A DNA stretch of 64,000 nucleotides from JADFNB01 sp036397455 (GTDB taxonomy: Bacteria > Gemmatimonadota > Gemmatimonadetes > Gemmatimonadales > GWC2-71-9): positions 7,782 to 71,781 of the forward strand of contig DASWIX010000052.1 in the NCBI GenBank assembly GCA_036397455.1, read 5' to 3'. The first letter of the stretch is position 1; every line of letters begins with the position of its first letter. The notes beneath the pieces are model-generated. The model made no database searches. It was not told the DNA's origin and worked only from the letters and a program-made list of their open reading frames with translations. The position numbers and the translations under genes are program-made. Shown in pieces: positions 44,113 to 53,069 of the stretch.

Positions 44113-45993
44113 TCATTGAAGAAGGCGTGAGGCTGTCGTGCGATCGATGAATACGATGCCGTCGAACTCGAGTGGAAGAACAGCGCTGAACTCGAATCCG
44201 TAGTCGTAGGCGGCATATCCGATATGCCGGATCGGCCGCGCGCGCCGTAGCCATGCCGCGGTGTCACCCGTGCGAGCTGGGCGCAGGTCCACGATCCACC
44301 CGACGCTCCGCTCCAACTGACCGAGACGGTGTAGCTCGGCCTCTATGCTGCCAAGGGGCGCCGGAAAGGCTTCCGCTTCGATCATGCGGTGGTCGGTGAA
44401 GCTCCTCGTGGCGCTGTAGGTGCCCTCGTACGTCAGGAGCGTGAGAGCGCGATAGTCGTAGCCGAAGGCACGCAGATATGCCCCCATCTGCGCACCGGCG
44501 TTGAAACTGAGCTTCACGTCGCCTCCGTGACTGACGTGGACATCGTGCGCCCAGACCACCGCGCGTGCGCCCGGTGCCAACACACGAAGCGCCCAGTCGA
44601 GGTTGGCGGCCATCAGGCTGTCGCGCTCCGGGGAACTCAGCGCGACGTTGAATCGAGCGGCTTGCCGCAGCAAATTGGCTGCTTGGACGGCCTGCTCGGC
44701 CGCGAGCGTGTCCGCCTGTGTCGACGCCCGAGCGAGCCAAGTGGCCCGTTGCCGGTTCACGGTGTCCCAGAGCGCATCCGCTTGACGAGCCCACCGCTCA
44801 CGCGCGGTATCGGCAACCCCCGGCGTTGCCGAACCGGTTTGCGCCCGATACTCGGACGTCAGGGCCTCGAAGCGCGCGAGGAAAGCGGGTTCGGTCCGCT
44901 CCAGAAACGCCCGGAGCGTGTCTGACGGCGTGCGATGGTCCTGCATGTCGTAACCGACAAATCGGACCGGCCGGTTCGGCTGGGCGGCATTGTGGCCGCG
45001 CATCCACTGAACGAGCTCCAGCATTTCCTCGGTGTTCCAGACTCGGAACATCACGCGCATCGCATCCCGGGCCGTGCCGCTCCCGCCCTGGACGAACGCG
45101 TTGACCTTCTGGACCGCGAGCTGGTTCGCCTCGATGGCGAACACCGTGAAGCCGAACTCGCGCACGAGATACTCCAGCAACCGGTGCTTGACCTGGAAGA
45201 ACTCCCGCGTCCCGTGCGTGGATTCGCCCAATCCCACCACGTGCGCCTCGCCAACGATGTCGCTGATGAGCTGTAAATCCGAGTGGTCGATCACCGCACT
45301 CGGCGATCCACTGACTCTGCGAAGCGGTTGCGCGTAACGCCGCAGCCAGGCCAGCTCGGCCTCGGTCGCCGTTTGGACCGTCCCCGGTACGGCGCTCAGC
45401 GAAACACCGTCGACGGAAAGGGAGAAGTCGTCGAACCATACCGTGTCGCGACCGTCAAGGGCGACCGTGATCACCAGCGAATGCACCGCCGAGTCGTTGG
45501 GGACCCGTATCTGGAGCTCGAACCTCGTCCAGTTCGTCGCACCGGGAGCTGCGGTCGACGCGGGAGACCGTGCCGTGTCGGCGGCGGCGAACGCTCGGTC
45601 CTTCCACGCCTCAAGTGTGATCATAGCCTGTGCGCGAGGCCCTCCGGTCTTTACCCAACCGGCCAGGCGAACATCCCGACCTCGACCGAAGTCGGGAGGG
45701 AGTTGCAACATCATCGCGTACGGTGGAGTGCCCGAGGTTGAGTCCGCAGCGGCAATGCGCAGGCTTTGGCGTCCTCCCCGCCGTGTGACGCTGTCGAGGA
45801 CAAAGCCGGCCGCTGGGCCGCTCGTGAACGCCGACCAGCCGAACGTCCACCCCCATGGCCGATCGGGGTACGAAACGCTCGGACGCTCGAAGTCCAGGTT
45901 CAGGGGGCGCTGTGCTGCCAACGGCAACGACGACGCCCCGATGGCGCACCAACTCCCAAGCGTAACGGCGATCGGACGAAGAGAACGGATCAT
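44113..45993 (-). CDS. Erythromycin esterase-like family protein, secreted
   Basis: 626 residues from ATG 45993 with a signal peptide ending SLPLAAQ. Residues ~25-190 form a carbohydrate-binding-like beta sandwich (LNLDFERPSVSYPDRPWGW; GWVKTGGPRAQAMITLEAW; DTVWFDDFSLSVDG). The rest is the erythromycin-esterase fold: VGLGESTHGTREFFQVKHRLLEYLVREFGF with the Glu/His pair, FAIEAN, and VVWAHDVHVSHGG with His. Members may hydrolyse or bind cyclic esters; a role in macrolide resistance cannot be assumed. Confidence 0.87.
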   Translation of the reverse strand: MIRSLRPIAVTLGSWCAIGASSLPLAAQRPLNLDFERPSVSYPDRPWGWTFGWSAFTSGPAAGFVLDSVTRRGGRQSLRIAAADSTSGTPPYAMMLQLPPDFGRGRDVRLAGWVKTGGPRAQAMITLEAWKDRAFAAADTARSPASTAAPGATNWTRFELQIRVPNDSAVHSLVITVALDGRDTVWFDDFSLSVDGVSLSAVPGTVQTATEAELAWLRRYAQPLRRVSGSPSAVIDHSDLQLISDIVGEAHVVGLGESTHGTREFFQVKHRLLEYLVREFGFTVFAIEANQLAVQKVNAFVQGGSGTARDAMRVMFRVWNTEEMLELVQWMRGHNAAQPNRPVRFVGYDMQDHRTPSDTLRAFLERTEPAFLARFEALTSEYRAQTGSATPGVADTARERWARQADALWDTVNRQRATWLARASTQADTLAAEQAVQAANLLRQAARFNVALSSPERDSLMAANLDWALRVLAPGARAVVWAHDVHVSHGGDVKLSFNAGAQMGAYLRAFGYDYRALTLLTYEGTYSATRSFTDHRMIEAEAFPAPLGSIEAELHRLGQLERSVGWIVDLRPARTGDTAAWLRRARPIRHIGYAAYDYGFEFSAVLPLEFDGIVFIDRTTASRLLQ

Positions 45994-46247
45994 GGGCGTC
46001 CTGAGCCACCGGCAGGTGGGATGGCACACGGAGTCCTTCAAGCGCGGGCTCACGGCCACAGGCGGTCAGGAATCGGGGTCACGCAGGCGATGGACGCCAT
46101 ACGATCCAGCGCGGCCCGCTCCTCCTCCGCGGTCTTCGTGGCTCCGCGTGAGCAAACTGTCCCGCACTCGCGACCAGACGCAGTACCCGGCGGAGGAGCA
46201 CAACCATTCGGTAGCTATGGTGCGCGTCCCACGCGCAGGGCGAACGA

Positions 46248-47474
46248 TCACTGCGCGCTCGCACCCCGTTGGAGTGCCCACAACGTCAGCCGTTCGACAT
46301 CCAGCTCGTCGAGTGTAACCCCCAGGACGTAGTCGGCGCCGATATCCAGCAATAACGTGTGTGCCGGCGCGGACACGCGTCCCACGGCCCGTCCCTCAGC
46401 GTCAATGACCGTATAGGTGGTCGCATCCAAACCGGGAAGCCGATACTCACCGATCCACACGGAGCCGAGCGCGTCGACGAGCAGGCGCTGATACGGAGGC
46501 ACGAGAGCGGGCGACGGCATGTCGGGAAACCGATCGCGCAGGTCTCGCGCCGCGTTGTCGTCCTCCGCGTCCTCGAGCAGGTCGGCGAGATACGCGTTGC
46601 GCAGCGCATCCGTGACCGGCTGCTGCGGTCGGTCGAACCGGACGATGCGCCGCAGCGCCGCGTCGTGCGCGTAGGCACGCAGTTCCCACGCGTCGCCGGT
46701 CCCCATCCACAGCAGGTCGGGCGCGCTCGCGGCCGCCGTGATCCTCCCAAACGGGAGTGACGTGAAACTGAACATGCCGTTTGAGGACGACCGCGCGAAC
46801 ATCTCCGCCGCCGGCACCTCGCCGAAATCCCCTCGCACCGAGCCATCAGGCGCGAGTACCACGTACCTGGAGTTCGGACGCACCGCGCCACGGGGGAACC
46901 CTTCGGTGCTGGAAAAGAACATCCCGCCGCCAATGGCCACGCCGCCATCGCTCGTAATCCCGAACGCAACCGGATAGCCGCCCCCCTCGGTACCCACCTG
47001 GTACGAGCGCACGAAGCCGCCGTCGGGATGGAGCACCGATACCCGTCGCAGCCGGCCGTCGTACACGATCAGGCTGTCGCCGGGAACCACGCCCGCCAGC
47101 CGCGGCTCGGTGAACTCGCCTGGTCCTTCGCCCTTGCGACCGAGCGTCTTCACCAGCGCACGCGTCGCATCGTAGATACGCAGTTCCGCGGCGCCACCAT
47201 CGATGACCGCAAGGCGTCCATCCGCGAGCCGCCGGGCCCCCCCGATGCGGAACAATTGCTGCGAATCCGGCACGTCGAGCCCGCCGATGGCCCACGTCGG
47301 CGCGGCGCTGATCGACCACCCCGCGCGCGCCGCCGCCGTGTCCATCCGGTTTTCGACGATCGTGATCCCTGCGCTATCGCGTATGGTGGCGGCCACCGGC
47401 GGCGTGGCACGTTCGCCTGCACAGGCCGCCAGCGCCAGAAACCCGACCCATCGCACCGTCGTTCCAGTCATCAC
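46248..47474 (-). CDS. 6-bladed beta-propeller lipoprotein
   Basis: 408 residues. Lipoprotein signal with LALAAC, so Cys18 is likely lipidated. The propeller of NHL-like type shows in blades such as RLADGRLAVIDGGAAELRIYD, TLGRKGEGPGEF and LLVDALGSVWIGEYRLPG. The IRDSAGITIVEN opening is typical of a group of Gemmatimonadota lipoproteins. Likely an envelope scaffold or ligand-binding protein. The start shares ATGA with the stop of the S9 peptidase gene upstream, so they are co-translated. Confidence 0.83.
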   Translation of the reverse strand: MMTGTTVRWVGFLALAACAGERATPPVAATIRDSAGITIVENRMDTAAARAGWSISAAPTWAIGGLDVPDSQQLFRIGGARRLADGRLAVIDGGAAELRIYDATRALVKTLGRKGEGPGEFTEPRLAGVVPGDSLIVYDGRLRRVSVLHPDGGFVRSYQVGTEGGGYPVAFGITSDGGVAIGGGMFFSSTEGFPRGAVRPNSRYVVLAPDGSVRGDFGEVPAAEMFARSSSNGMFSFTSLPFGRITAAASAPDLLWMGTGDAWELRAYAHDAALRRIVRFDRPQQPVTDALRNAYLADLLEDAEDDNAARDLRDRFPDMPSPALVPPYQRLLVDALGSVWIGEYRLPGLDATTYTVIDAEGRAVGRVSAPAHTLLLDIGADYVLGVTLDELDVERLTLWALQRGASAQ

Positions 47475-49543
47475 TGCTCCCGCCCTTCGCTACCCCCACC
47501 GCGGTCGCCCACCATCCGCTCCTCGCCACGCAGCCACGTGGCGTACCACGCGAGGTAGCGCTCCAACCGGTCGCGCTGATACCGCGGGATCCGGATCCCG
47601 TGTGACTGACCCGGGTACACCACGAGTTGCGTCGGCACGCCGCGACGGCGTAGCGCCTGGTACAACTGCTCGGAGTTCTGGATCGGGACGTTCCAGTCTT
47701 TCTCACCGCCCATGACCAGCGTCGGCGTCACGATGCGATCAACGAAGTTAAACGGCGAGATGCGTTCCCAGTTCTCGCGTGACTCCCACGGCAATCCCAG
47801 TTCCGCTTCCCATTGGCGCTGATAATGATCGTGCCCGTAGTTGGCGACGTACAGCACCTCACTCGCGCCCGTGATGGCCGCCCGGAATCGGTCGGTCCTG
47901 GTGATCACGTAGTTGGTGAGGATGCCGCCGTAACTCCACCCACCGACGCCGAGCCGTGCGGGATCGGCCCAACCACGGGCGATCGCGTGGTCGACGCCGG
48001 CCATCACGTCATCGAAATCCTTGTTGCCCCAGTCGGCCCAGATCGCGTGACTGAACGCCTGCCCATATCCGCTCGAGCCCCGCGGGTTGACCGTGACCAC
48101 CGCGTAGCCGTTGGCCGCAAAGAGCTGCGCCTCGAAGTTGAACCGATGGCTGAACTGCGACACCGGCCCGCCGTGAATGCGCAGGAGGGTCGGCAGCCGC
48201 GCGCCGTCTGGCCGGGCCGGCGGGAGGTAGAAGAAGGCCTCGATCTCCGTGCCATCCTTCGAACGGAAGGTCTCGTCGTGGACCGTCGCGAGGTGCAGCT
48301 GGTCGAACAGCGAATCGTTGACGTGGCTCAGCACGCGCAGGCGATCGTTGGATCGCCGGTCGACCGCGTACACCTCGCCGGCACGATCGAGGCGATCCGC
48401 CAGCACGACGACTTCGCCCCCCTTGCCGACCTCGTAGGTCGATACCGCGATCGGACCCTGGACTGGTCGCGTGATCTCCCCGTTCCTGAGATCGATACGG
48501 GCAAGGTGATTCTCCGCGCTGTCCTCCAGCTCGAACCAGATGCTCCGTCCGTCCGCGGCATACCGCGGACTCCCGGCATTGCGATCGAGCGATCGGGTGA
48601 GCACGCGCGGCGTCCCGCTCCCGTCCGCGCCCGTCACGGCGAGGTGATTCGTGGCGTACCAGATCAGTGCCGGCTCGGTCACCGTGATAAACGCGATCGA
48701 TCGCCCGTCGGGCGACCACGCCGGGGAGTTGTCGGATCCGGGGTTGGTCGTCACGCGCACAAGCGACGGCCCGGCGCTCGACCGGTCCGTGTTCGGCTCG
48801 CCCGGCCGGGCAGCCGATACCGTCCAGATATCCGTATTGTCGTTGGCATCGGGATCGTCGGACCGGTTGCTCACGAAGGCCACGCGCGTTCCGTCCGGGC
48901 TCCACGTCGCCTGCCCCTCGTCGTAGTCGCCCCGGGTGATTTGCCATGTCTCCTTCATCGCGAGGTCGAACACGTACAGATGCGTATGCCGGTTGCCGGT
49001 GAGGTATCCCGTTCCGTCACGCTTGAATTGCAGCCGATCGATCACCCACGGCTCCCGGACGCCACCCTCGCTCTCCTCGTCGTCGCGCCGCGCGGCGGTA
49101 TCGCGAATCGACAACAGCAGTCTCGTCCCGTCGGGCGACCAGTCGTAGCCGGACACGCCCTGCACGACGGCGGTCAGCGGTCGCGCCTCGCCACCGCGCC
49201 GGTCAAGCACCCACACCTGCGTTTCGCTGTCGTCGCCTCGCGACGCGAGAAACGAGAGGTACCGGCCGTCGGGACTGAACGCGGGGCTGGAGACCGATGT
49301 GCCGGGCTGCGTCATCGGCAACGTCGTCTCGCCGTCGCTTGACGTCATCCAGAGGCGCGTCTCGCGCGAACCCTTCTCGAAGTCCGTGGTGGTCACCGTG
49401 TAGGCGACCCACCGGCCGGCGGGCGATAGCGCGAGCCCGCCGACGTTCTTCAAGCGGAACAGGTCGTCGATTTCCAGCGGACGGCGTTGCTGCGCGGTGA
49501 GCGGTGCCGCAAGCAGGAGGAGGCCCACCAAAACGTGTCGCAC
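47471..49543 (-). CDS. Secreted S9 family peptidase (DPP/acylaminoacyl type)
   Basis: 690 residues from GTG 49543, with AGGA 8 nt upstream in a repeated leader. Signal peptide RHVLVGLLLLAAPLTAQ. N-terminal TolB-like propeller (WSPDGTRLLLS, WSPDGRSIAFIT blades). C-terminal alpha/beta hydrolase: GVGGWSYGGILTNYV (nucleophile Ser), GGEKDWNVP (Asp) and GQSHGIR (His), a full triad. A paralogue lies at 411-2537. Its first codon lies inside repeat copy A, whose duplicate is near 51.1 kb. Confidence 0.92.
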   Translation of the reverse strand: MRHVLVGLLLLAAPLTAQQRRPLEIDDLFRLKNVGGLALSPAGRWVAYTVTTTDFEKGSRETRLWMTSSDGETTLPMTQPGTSVSSPAFSPDGRYLSFLASRGDDSETQVWVLDRRGGEARPLTAVVQGVSGYDWSPDGTRLLLSIRDTAARRDDEESEGGVREPWVIDRLQFKRDGTGYLTGNRHTHLYVFDLAMKETWQITRGDYDEGQATWSPDGTRVAFVSNRSDDPDANDNTDIWTVSAARPGEPNTDRSSAGPSLVRVTTNPGSDNSPAWSPDGRSIAFITVTEPALIWYATNHLAVTGADGSGTPRVLTRSLDRNAGSPRYAADGRSIWFELEDSAENHLARIDLRNGEITRPVQGPIAVSTYEVGKGGEVVVLADRLDRAGEVYAVDRRSNDRLRVLSHVNDSLFDQLHLATVHDETFRSKDGTEIEAFFYLPPARPDGARLPTLLRIHGGPVSQFSHRFNFEAQLFAANGYAVVTVNPRGSSGYGQAFSHAIWADWGNKDFDDVMAGVDHAIARGWADPARLGVGGWSYGGILTNYVITRTDRFRAAITGASEVLYVANYGHDHYQRQWEAELGLPWESRENWERISPFNFVDRIVTPTLVMGGEKDWNVPIQNSEQLYQALRRRGVPTQLVVYPGQSHGIRIPRYQRDRLERYLAWYATWLRGEERMVGDRGGGSEGREQ

Positions 49544-49648
49544 GTCGGGATCCTGAGAGAGATGCGTGAAACTACCAGCCGGACGCGAACCACGCGACCG
49601 GGCGTTCAGGCCGCTACCTTACGGGACAGTTGTGCCCCACTGCCCTTC
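49539..49648. repeat. Direct repeat copy A (leader and start of the S9 gene)
   Basis: This ~110-bp stretch is repeated at 51084-51193 with an offset of exactly 1545 bp. The first 85 bp differ at one position only (49589), and the rest at a handful. Copy A covers the GTG, SD and upstream region of the S9 gene. Confidence 0.93.
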
Positions 49649-50219
49649 TACGATCCGACGCAGCTGACGATCCCAGGCGGGCTAGGCCCGGATCTCGAGG
49701 CGTCTAACTCTAGGCCCCCTCGCGGAACCCGAAGAAGCGTCAGGCCGGTCCGCCGCACCATCATCGGGGTCTTCAGGGAATCGTGTGGGTTCGTGGTCGG
49801 GTTTCCTGGACGAGGTTAAGGAGGGACACACTCCTCGGCATCGCCCCTCCCCCTCCGTTGGACCGCAGAGAGCGCAGAGGACGCAGAGGGCTTGCGGCAC
49901 CCGCGACAGGTTCCAGATCGCGCGACCCGAGCATTGGTCATCAATGGGCCCTTCCACCCCCAACAACTCCTGAACTCAATGGCACGACGGGGAGCGGCGG
50001 GAAATCAGACGGAGACCCTCTGCGTCCTCCGCGTCCTCTGCGGTATACACGGGCGGGGGTGGGCCCCCCCCCGGCTGGCGGAGTTCGAGACCAGGGAGAT
50101 CTGGTTCAGTCACGTCGATACTCGAATCGATCGCTGGACGCCAAAGATCTAACCGGCGGTCAGCGGTGCGCCTGCCGGGGACACCTGCCGGGTCGTCTTC
50201 CCTGGACTGATGTGCGCCG
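49544..50219. other. Intergenic region, 676 bp, no gene
   Basis: From left to right: repeat copy A, ~200 bp without recognisable features, and the inverted-repeat element at 49862-50043. Short frames here (for example 49682-49966 on the minus strand) only translate the repeat (LCVLCALCG) and are not supported as genes. Confidence 0.6.
49862..50043. mobile_element. MITE-like element with ~29-bp terminal inverted repeats
   Basis: ACCGCAGAGAGCGCAGAGGA... at 49862-49890 is mirrored by CCCTCTGCGTCCTCCGCGTC... at 50015-50043, with ~4 mismatches in 29 bp and ~124 bp between. CGCAGAGGACGCAGAGG-type inverted sequences are common intergenic repeats in several phyla. No transposase is encoded within. 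A degenerate half-element may lie at 46121-46155. Confidence 0.65.
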
Positions 50220-50465
50220 TCAGGTCGTGACGCGCACCGCCTCGTGCAGGAACTCCGGCGCGAAATCGGCGCCGTTGGGCCACACGAGTGTCCTGAATTC
50301 CGGATGGACGGTGAACTGCTTGAAGTATTCCACGTCGCGGAGAGGCTCGAACACTTCTCCCCACAACTCTCGGCTGAGATCCACCTCTCCCTCGGTGCCA
50401 TCGTGGAACCGAAGCCAGACCACGAAATCGCGAACGTACCTGGCGTCTTCAACGAGGTAGTCCAT
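50220..50465 (-). CDS. DUF2442 domain protein
   Basis: 81 residues with the full DUF2442 pattern: VRDFVVWLRFHDGTEGEVDLSRELWGEVFEPLRDVEYFKQFTVHPEFRTLVWPNGADFAPEFL. Starts 3 nt after the DUF4160 stop, so the two are co-translated. DUF2442 and DUF4160 often sit side by side in bacteria and have been suspected of toxin-antitoxin-like roles; no activity can be read from the sequence. Confidence 0.9.
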   Translation of the reverse strand: MDYLVEDARYVRDFVVWLRFHDGTEGEVDLSRELWGEVFEPLRDVEYFKQFTVHPEFRTLVWPNGADFAPEFLHEAVRVTT

Positions 50466-50468
50466 AAC

Positions 50469-50726
50469 CTACTCCAGAGGCGCGATGGTGTTCAGAGGCT
50501 CGCCACGCCGTGCCAGTTCCCAGTTCGTCAATAGCTCCGTGCGGTGCGCGGCACCCCACTCCAGAACGTGGTGCCGCGCCCGAATCGGAAAGGTACCATG
50601 AACCGTCCCCGTTTCCACCTCCACGGAGATCCGGTGCTCGCCGTAGTGGGCGTGGAAGTGCGGGACGCCATGTTCCCGATGGTACATGCTGATGACGATG
50701 CCCAGGAACCGCGAGATTTCCGGCAT
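50469..50726 (-). CDS. DUF4160 domain protein
   Basis: 85 residues, full length for the family: MPEISRFLGIVISMYHREH, VPHFHAHYGEHRISVEVETG and a closing EWGAAHRTELLTNWELAR. The His-rich HFHAHYGEH segment is the hallmark. No good SD; the start sits inside the end of the broken kinase gene. Partner of the DUF2442 gene downstream. Confidence 0.9.
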   Translation of the reverse strand: MPEISRFLGIVISMYHREHGVPHFHAHYGEHRISVEVETGTVHGTFPIRARHHVLEWGAAHRTELLTNWELARRGEPLNTIAPLE

Positions 50727-50746
50727 GCGGCGGACGGTACCATGCG

Positions 50747-50982
50747 AGATGCCGCGAGATGACCTTGATCGCCGCCCGCTTGCCCATGCGAACGTGCTCG
50801 CCGAGGTACACTGCCCCCATCCCGCCCTCACCGAGCTGTTCCAGGATCAGGTAGCGCTCGGCGACGACCGAACCCACGAGGCCCGCACCCTCGGCGCCGG
50901 CCGCCCGCAGCGGCGTGGCGTCCTGGGGGCAGAACTTGAGGTCGTCCGGCCACTCGCGGCCGCAGGTGGGACAGGCTTTCAT
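50747..50982 (-). pseudogene. Truncated Ser/Thr kinase (zinc-ribbon + first kinase strands)
   Basis: Starts at ATG 50982 with a two-Cys-pair zinc ribbon (CPTCGREWPDDLKFCPQDATPL) and enters a PknB-type kinase (RYLILEQLGEGGMGAVYLG...AIKVISRHLA). After the first ~80 residues the frame runs into the DUF4160 gene. The HRD and DFG motifs are missing, so it cannot be an active kinase. The break near 50747 marks the end of the inserted or rearranged segment. Confidence 0.85.
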
Positions 50983-51083
50983 CGGTTGCCGTCCGAACGG
51001 TTGGCCACCTCGACCCCTCCGGGGCTGGAGCCACGACGGCTCATTCAGCCAAAACGATACGAGGGAGGGCGAACACCGTCAAA

Positions 51084-51193
51084 CGCACGTCGGGATCCTG
51101 AGAGAGATGCGTGAAACTACCAGCCGGACGCGACCCACGCGACCGGGCGTTCAGGCCGCTACCTTACGACGCAGCTGTCCCCCACTGCCCTTG
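51084..51193. repeat. Direct repeat copy B
   Basis: Second copy of the ~110-bp leader repeat. On the minus strand its GTG now starts only a 15-residue frame (VRLTVFALP...), so the S9 gene start is not functional here. On the plus strand its right end lies 13 bp before the ATG of the PIG-L gene and just touches the SD. Confidence 0.93.
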
Positions 51194-51205
51194 CCGGAGT
51201 TCGTT

Positions 51206-52090
51206 ATGCCGTTCCGCGTCCACCGATGGTTGCCCGTTGGCCTGCTGGTGTTCGTACGCACACCATTGTTGTGGGCGCAAGCCGATCCGCCCAAAGTCCT
51301 CGTCGTGATCGCCCATCCCGACGATGACGCCATGTTCGCCGCGACCGTGTACGCCTTCACGCACCAGCTGCACGCGGCCGTCGACGTCGCCGTGATCACC
51401 GACGGCAGCGGCGGATACCGCTACTCGCAACTCGCGGAGCCCCTCTATGGGTTGGAGCTGACCAACGAAGCCGTCGCACGCCAGTACCTTCCCGCCATCC
51501 GCAAGCGCGAACTGATGGCCGGCGGCGCCATCGTCGGCATCCGCAACTACTTCTTCCTCGACGCCCTCGATCTGCAATACACCGAGAGTATCGACACCGT
51601 ACTCACGCAGGTGTGGGACGCCGAGGATATCCGCGATCGGTTGCGGGGCGTGATGGGGCGAGGCGATTACGACTTCGTGTTCGTCCATCTGCCGATTGTG
51701 CCCTTTCACGGCCATCACAAGGCCGCGACCGTGCTGGCGTTGGAAGCCGCCCGGCGGCTCGACCCCGCCCAGCGGCCGATCGTCCTCGGCTCGTTCGCGG
51801 GCAGCCGCGCGGACAGCGCGTCAGACCTCCACTACACGACGCATCCCGGGTATCCGATCACGCGCGTCCTGCCGGGCGACCCGTTCGTGTTCGATCGATT
51901 GACGCCACTCGATCCCAGCGGTCGACTGGACCATCGCATCATCGTCAACTGGTTGATCGCGGAGCACAAGACGCAGGGCACGATGCAGTTGCTCGTCAAT
52001 CGCGGCGACCTCGATCGGTTCTGGGTCTTCGCGGAGAACCCGCCGGATGCGGTGGAGCGGACGCGGGCGGTATTCGAGCGGCTGCGATAG
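51206..52090 (+). CDS. PIG-L family deacetylase, secreted
   Basis: 294 residues from ATG 51206, SD GGAG at 51195-51198; signal peptide ending LLWAQ. PIG-L zinc site: AHPDDD with His37, Asp39 and Asp40, and the distal His in HGHHK (168-171). The family removes N-acetyl groups from sugars such as GlcNAc. An export signal suggests an envelope or external glycan substrate. The frame is open far upstream through repeat copy B, but that part does not look like protein. Confidence 0.92.
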   Translation: MPFRVHRWLPVGLLVFVRTPLLWAQADPPKVLVVIAHPDDDAMFAATVYAFTHQLHAAVDVAVITDGSGGYRYSQLAEPLYGLELTNEAVARQYLPAIRKRELMAGGAIVGIRNYFFLDALDLQYTESIDTVLTQVWDAEDIRDRLRGVMGRGDYDFVFVHLPIVPFHGHHKAATVLALEAARRLDPAQRPIVLGSFAGSRADSASDLHYTTHPGYPITRVLPGDPFVFDRLTPLDPSGRLDHRIIVNWLIAEHKTQGTMQLLVNRGDLDRFWVFAENPPDAVERTRAVFERLR

Positions 52091-52211
52091 ACCGCAGATC
52101 CGCGCGCGCCTCCGTGCAGCAGTGCCGCACGCATACGAGATCGCCTGACGGATCGCCACGCTCCCGCCCTCGCGCCGCTCCCGTCCCGGTGCTACACTCG
52201 TGCCCATCCCC

Positions 52212-53069
52212 ATGCGGTTCGTCCTCGCCAGCCTCCTGTTCCTCGCCGCGTCCGGCGCGTGGGCCCAAGACTCGGTCGCCCTCCGCATTTCCTTCCTGGA
52301 TGTCGGGCAGGGCGATGCGGTGGTGATCCAGGCCGGCGGCAAGACCGCCCTGATCGATGCCGGCCCGGCGGACGGCGACATCATCCGGCAGTTGCGCGGA
52401 CTCGCTGTCGACACCATCGACCTCGTGGTGGCGAGCCACGCACACGCCGATCACATCGGCGGCATGGCGCAGGTGCTCGCGACCTTCGTGGTGCGGTCGT
52501 ACATCGATAACGGCCTGCCGCATACCACGGCGACCTACCGCACTGTCATGGCGGCGCTCAGGCGCTCGACGGCCCGCTACGCGACGGCTTCGCCTGCGAC
52601 CGTGACACTTGGCGAGGTCACGCTCCAACTGCTGCCGCCACCGCCGCACGGAGACCCCACCGACCAGAACAACCATTCGGTGGGCCTGTTGGTCCGCGCA
52701 GGAGCGTTTCGCGCCCTGCTGACCGGCGACTCGGAGGTCGACGAGATCCACTACCTGCTCACCCTCGGGCTGCCGGTGGTCAACGTGCTCAAGGCGGCAC
52801 ACCACGGCAGCCGCAACGGGGTGACGCCGGCGTGGCTCTCGGCGCTCAAACCCGACGTGGTGGTGATCTCGCTCGGGCGGGACAACCGCTACGGCCACCC
52901 CCATCCGTGGGCGATGCGCTACTACAACGCGATGGCGCCGGCGATCTACCGCACGGACCTGCACGGGACCGTCACGATCGCCTTGTTCCGCGACGGCCAC
53001 TTCACCGTCTCAACGACTCGGCCGGCCGGCGCCGCCGACCCCGGGCCGAAAGGTCGCGCCGACCGATGA
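52212..53069 (+). CDS. ComEC-like metallo-beta-lactamase-fold hydrolase, exported
   Basis: 285 residues from ATG 52212; a GTG 4 codons upstream is an alternative. Signal peptide RFVLASLLFLAASGAWAQ. The fold matches the C-terminal domain of ComEC: FLDVGQGDAVVIQ, HAHADH (76-81), LTGDSEVDE, LKAAHHGSRNG and VVISLGRDNRYGHPH. Such stand-alone domains are thought to degrade the non-transported DNA strand or other nucleotides. It shares ATGA with the DUF3006 gene downstream. Confidence 0.92.
   Translation: MRFVLASLLFLAASGAWAQDSVALRISFLDVGQGDAVVIQAGGKTALIDAGPADGDIIRQLRGLAVDTIDLVVASHAHADHIGGMAQVLATFVVRSYIDNGLPHTTATYRTVMAALRRSTARYATASPATVTLGEVTLQLLPPPPHGDPTDQNNHSVGLLVRAGAFRALLTGDSEVDEIHYLLTLGLPVVNVLKAAHHGSRNGVTPAWLSALKPDVVVISLGRDNRYGHPHPWAMRYYNAMAPAIYRTDLHGTVTIALFRDGHFTVSTTRPAGAADPGPKGRADR

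Noticed and set aside
44113..45993. Macrolide-resistance gene
   Set aside because: The fold matches erythromycin esterase-like proteins, but the N-terminal sandwich and signal peptide differ from the resistance enzymes EreA/EreB.
49682..49966. 94-residue frame on the minus strand in the intergenic region
   Set aside because: Its only distinctive part (LCVLCALCG) is translation of the inverted repeat; no SD and no domain.
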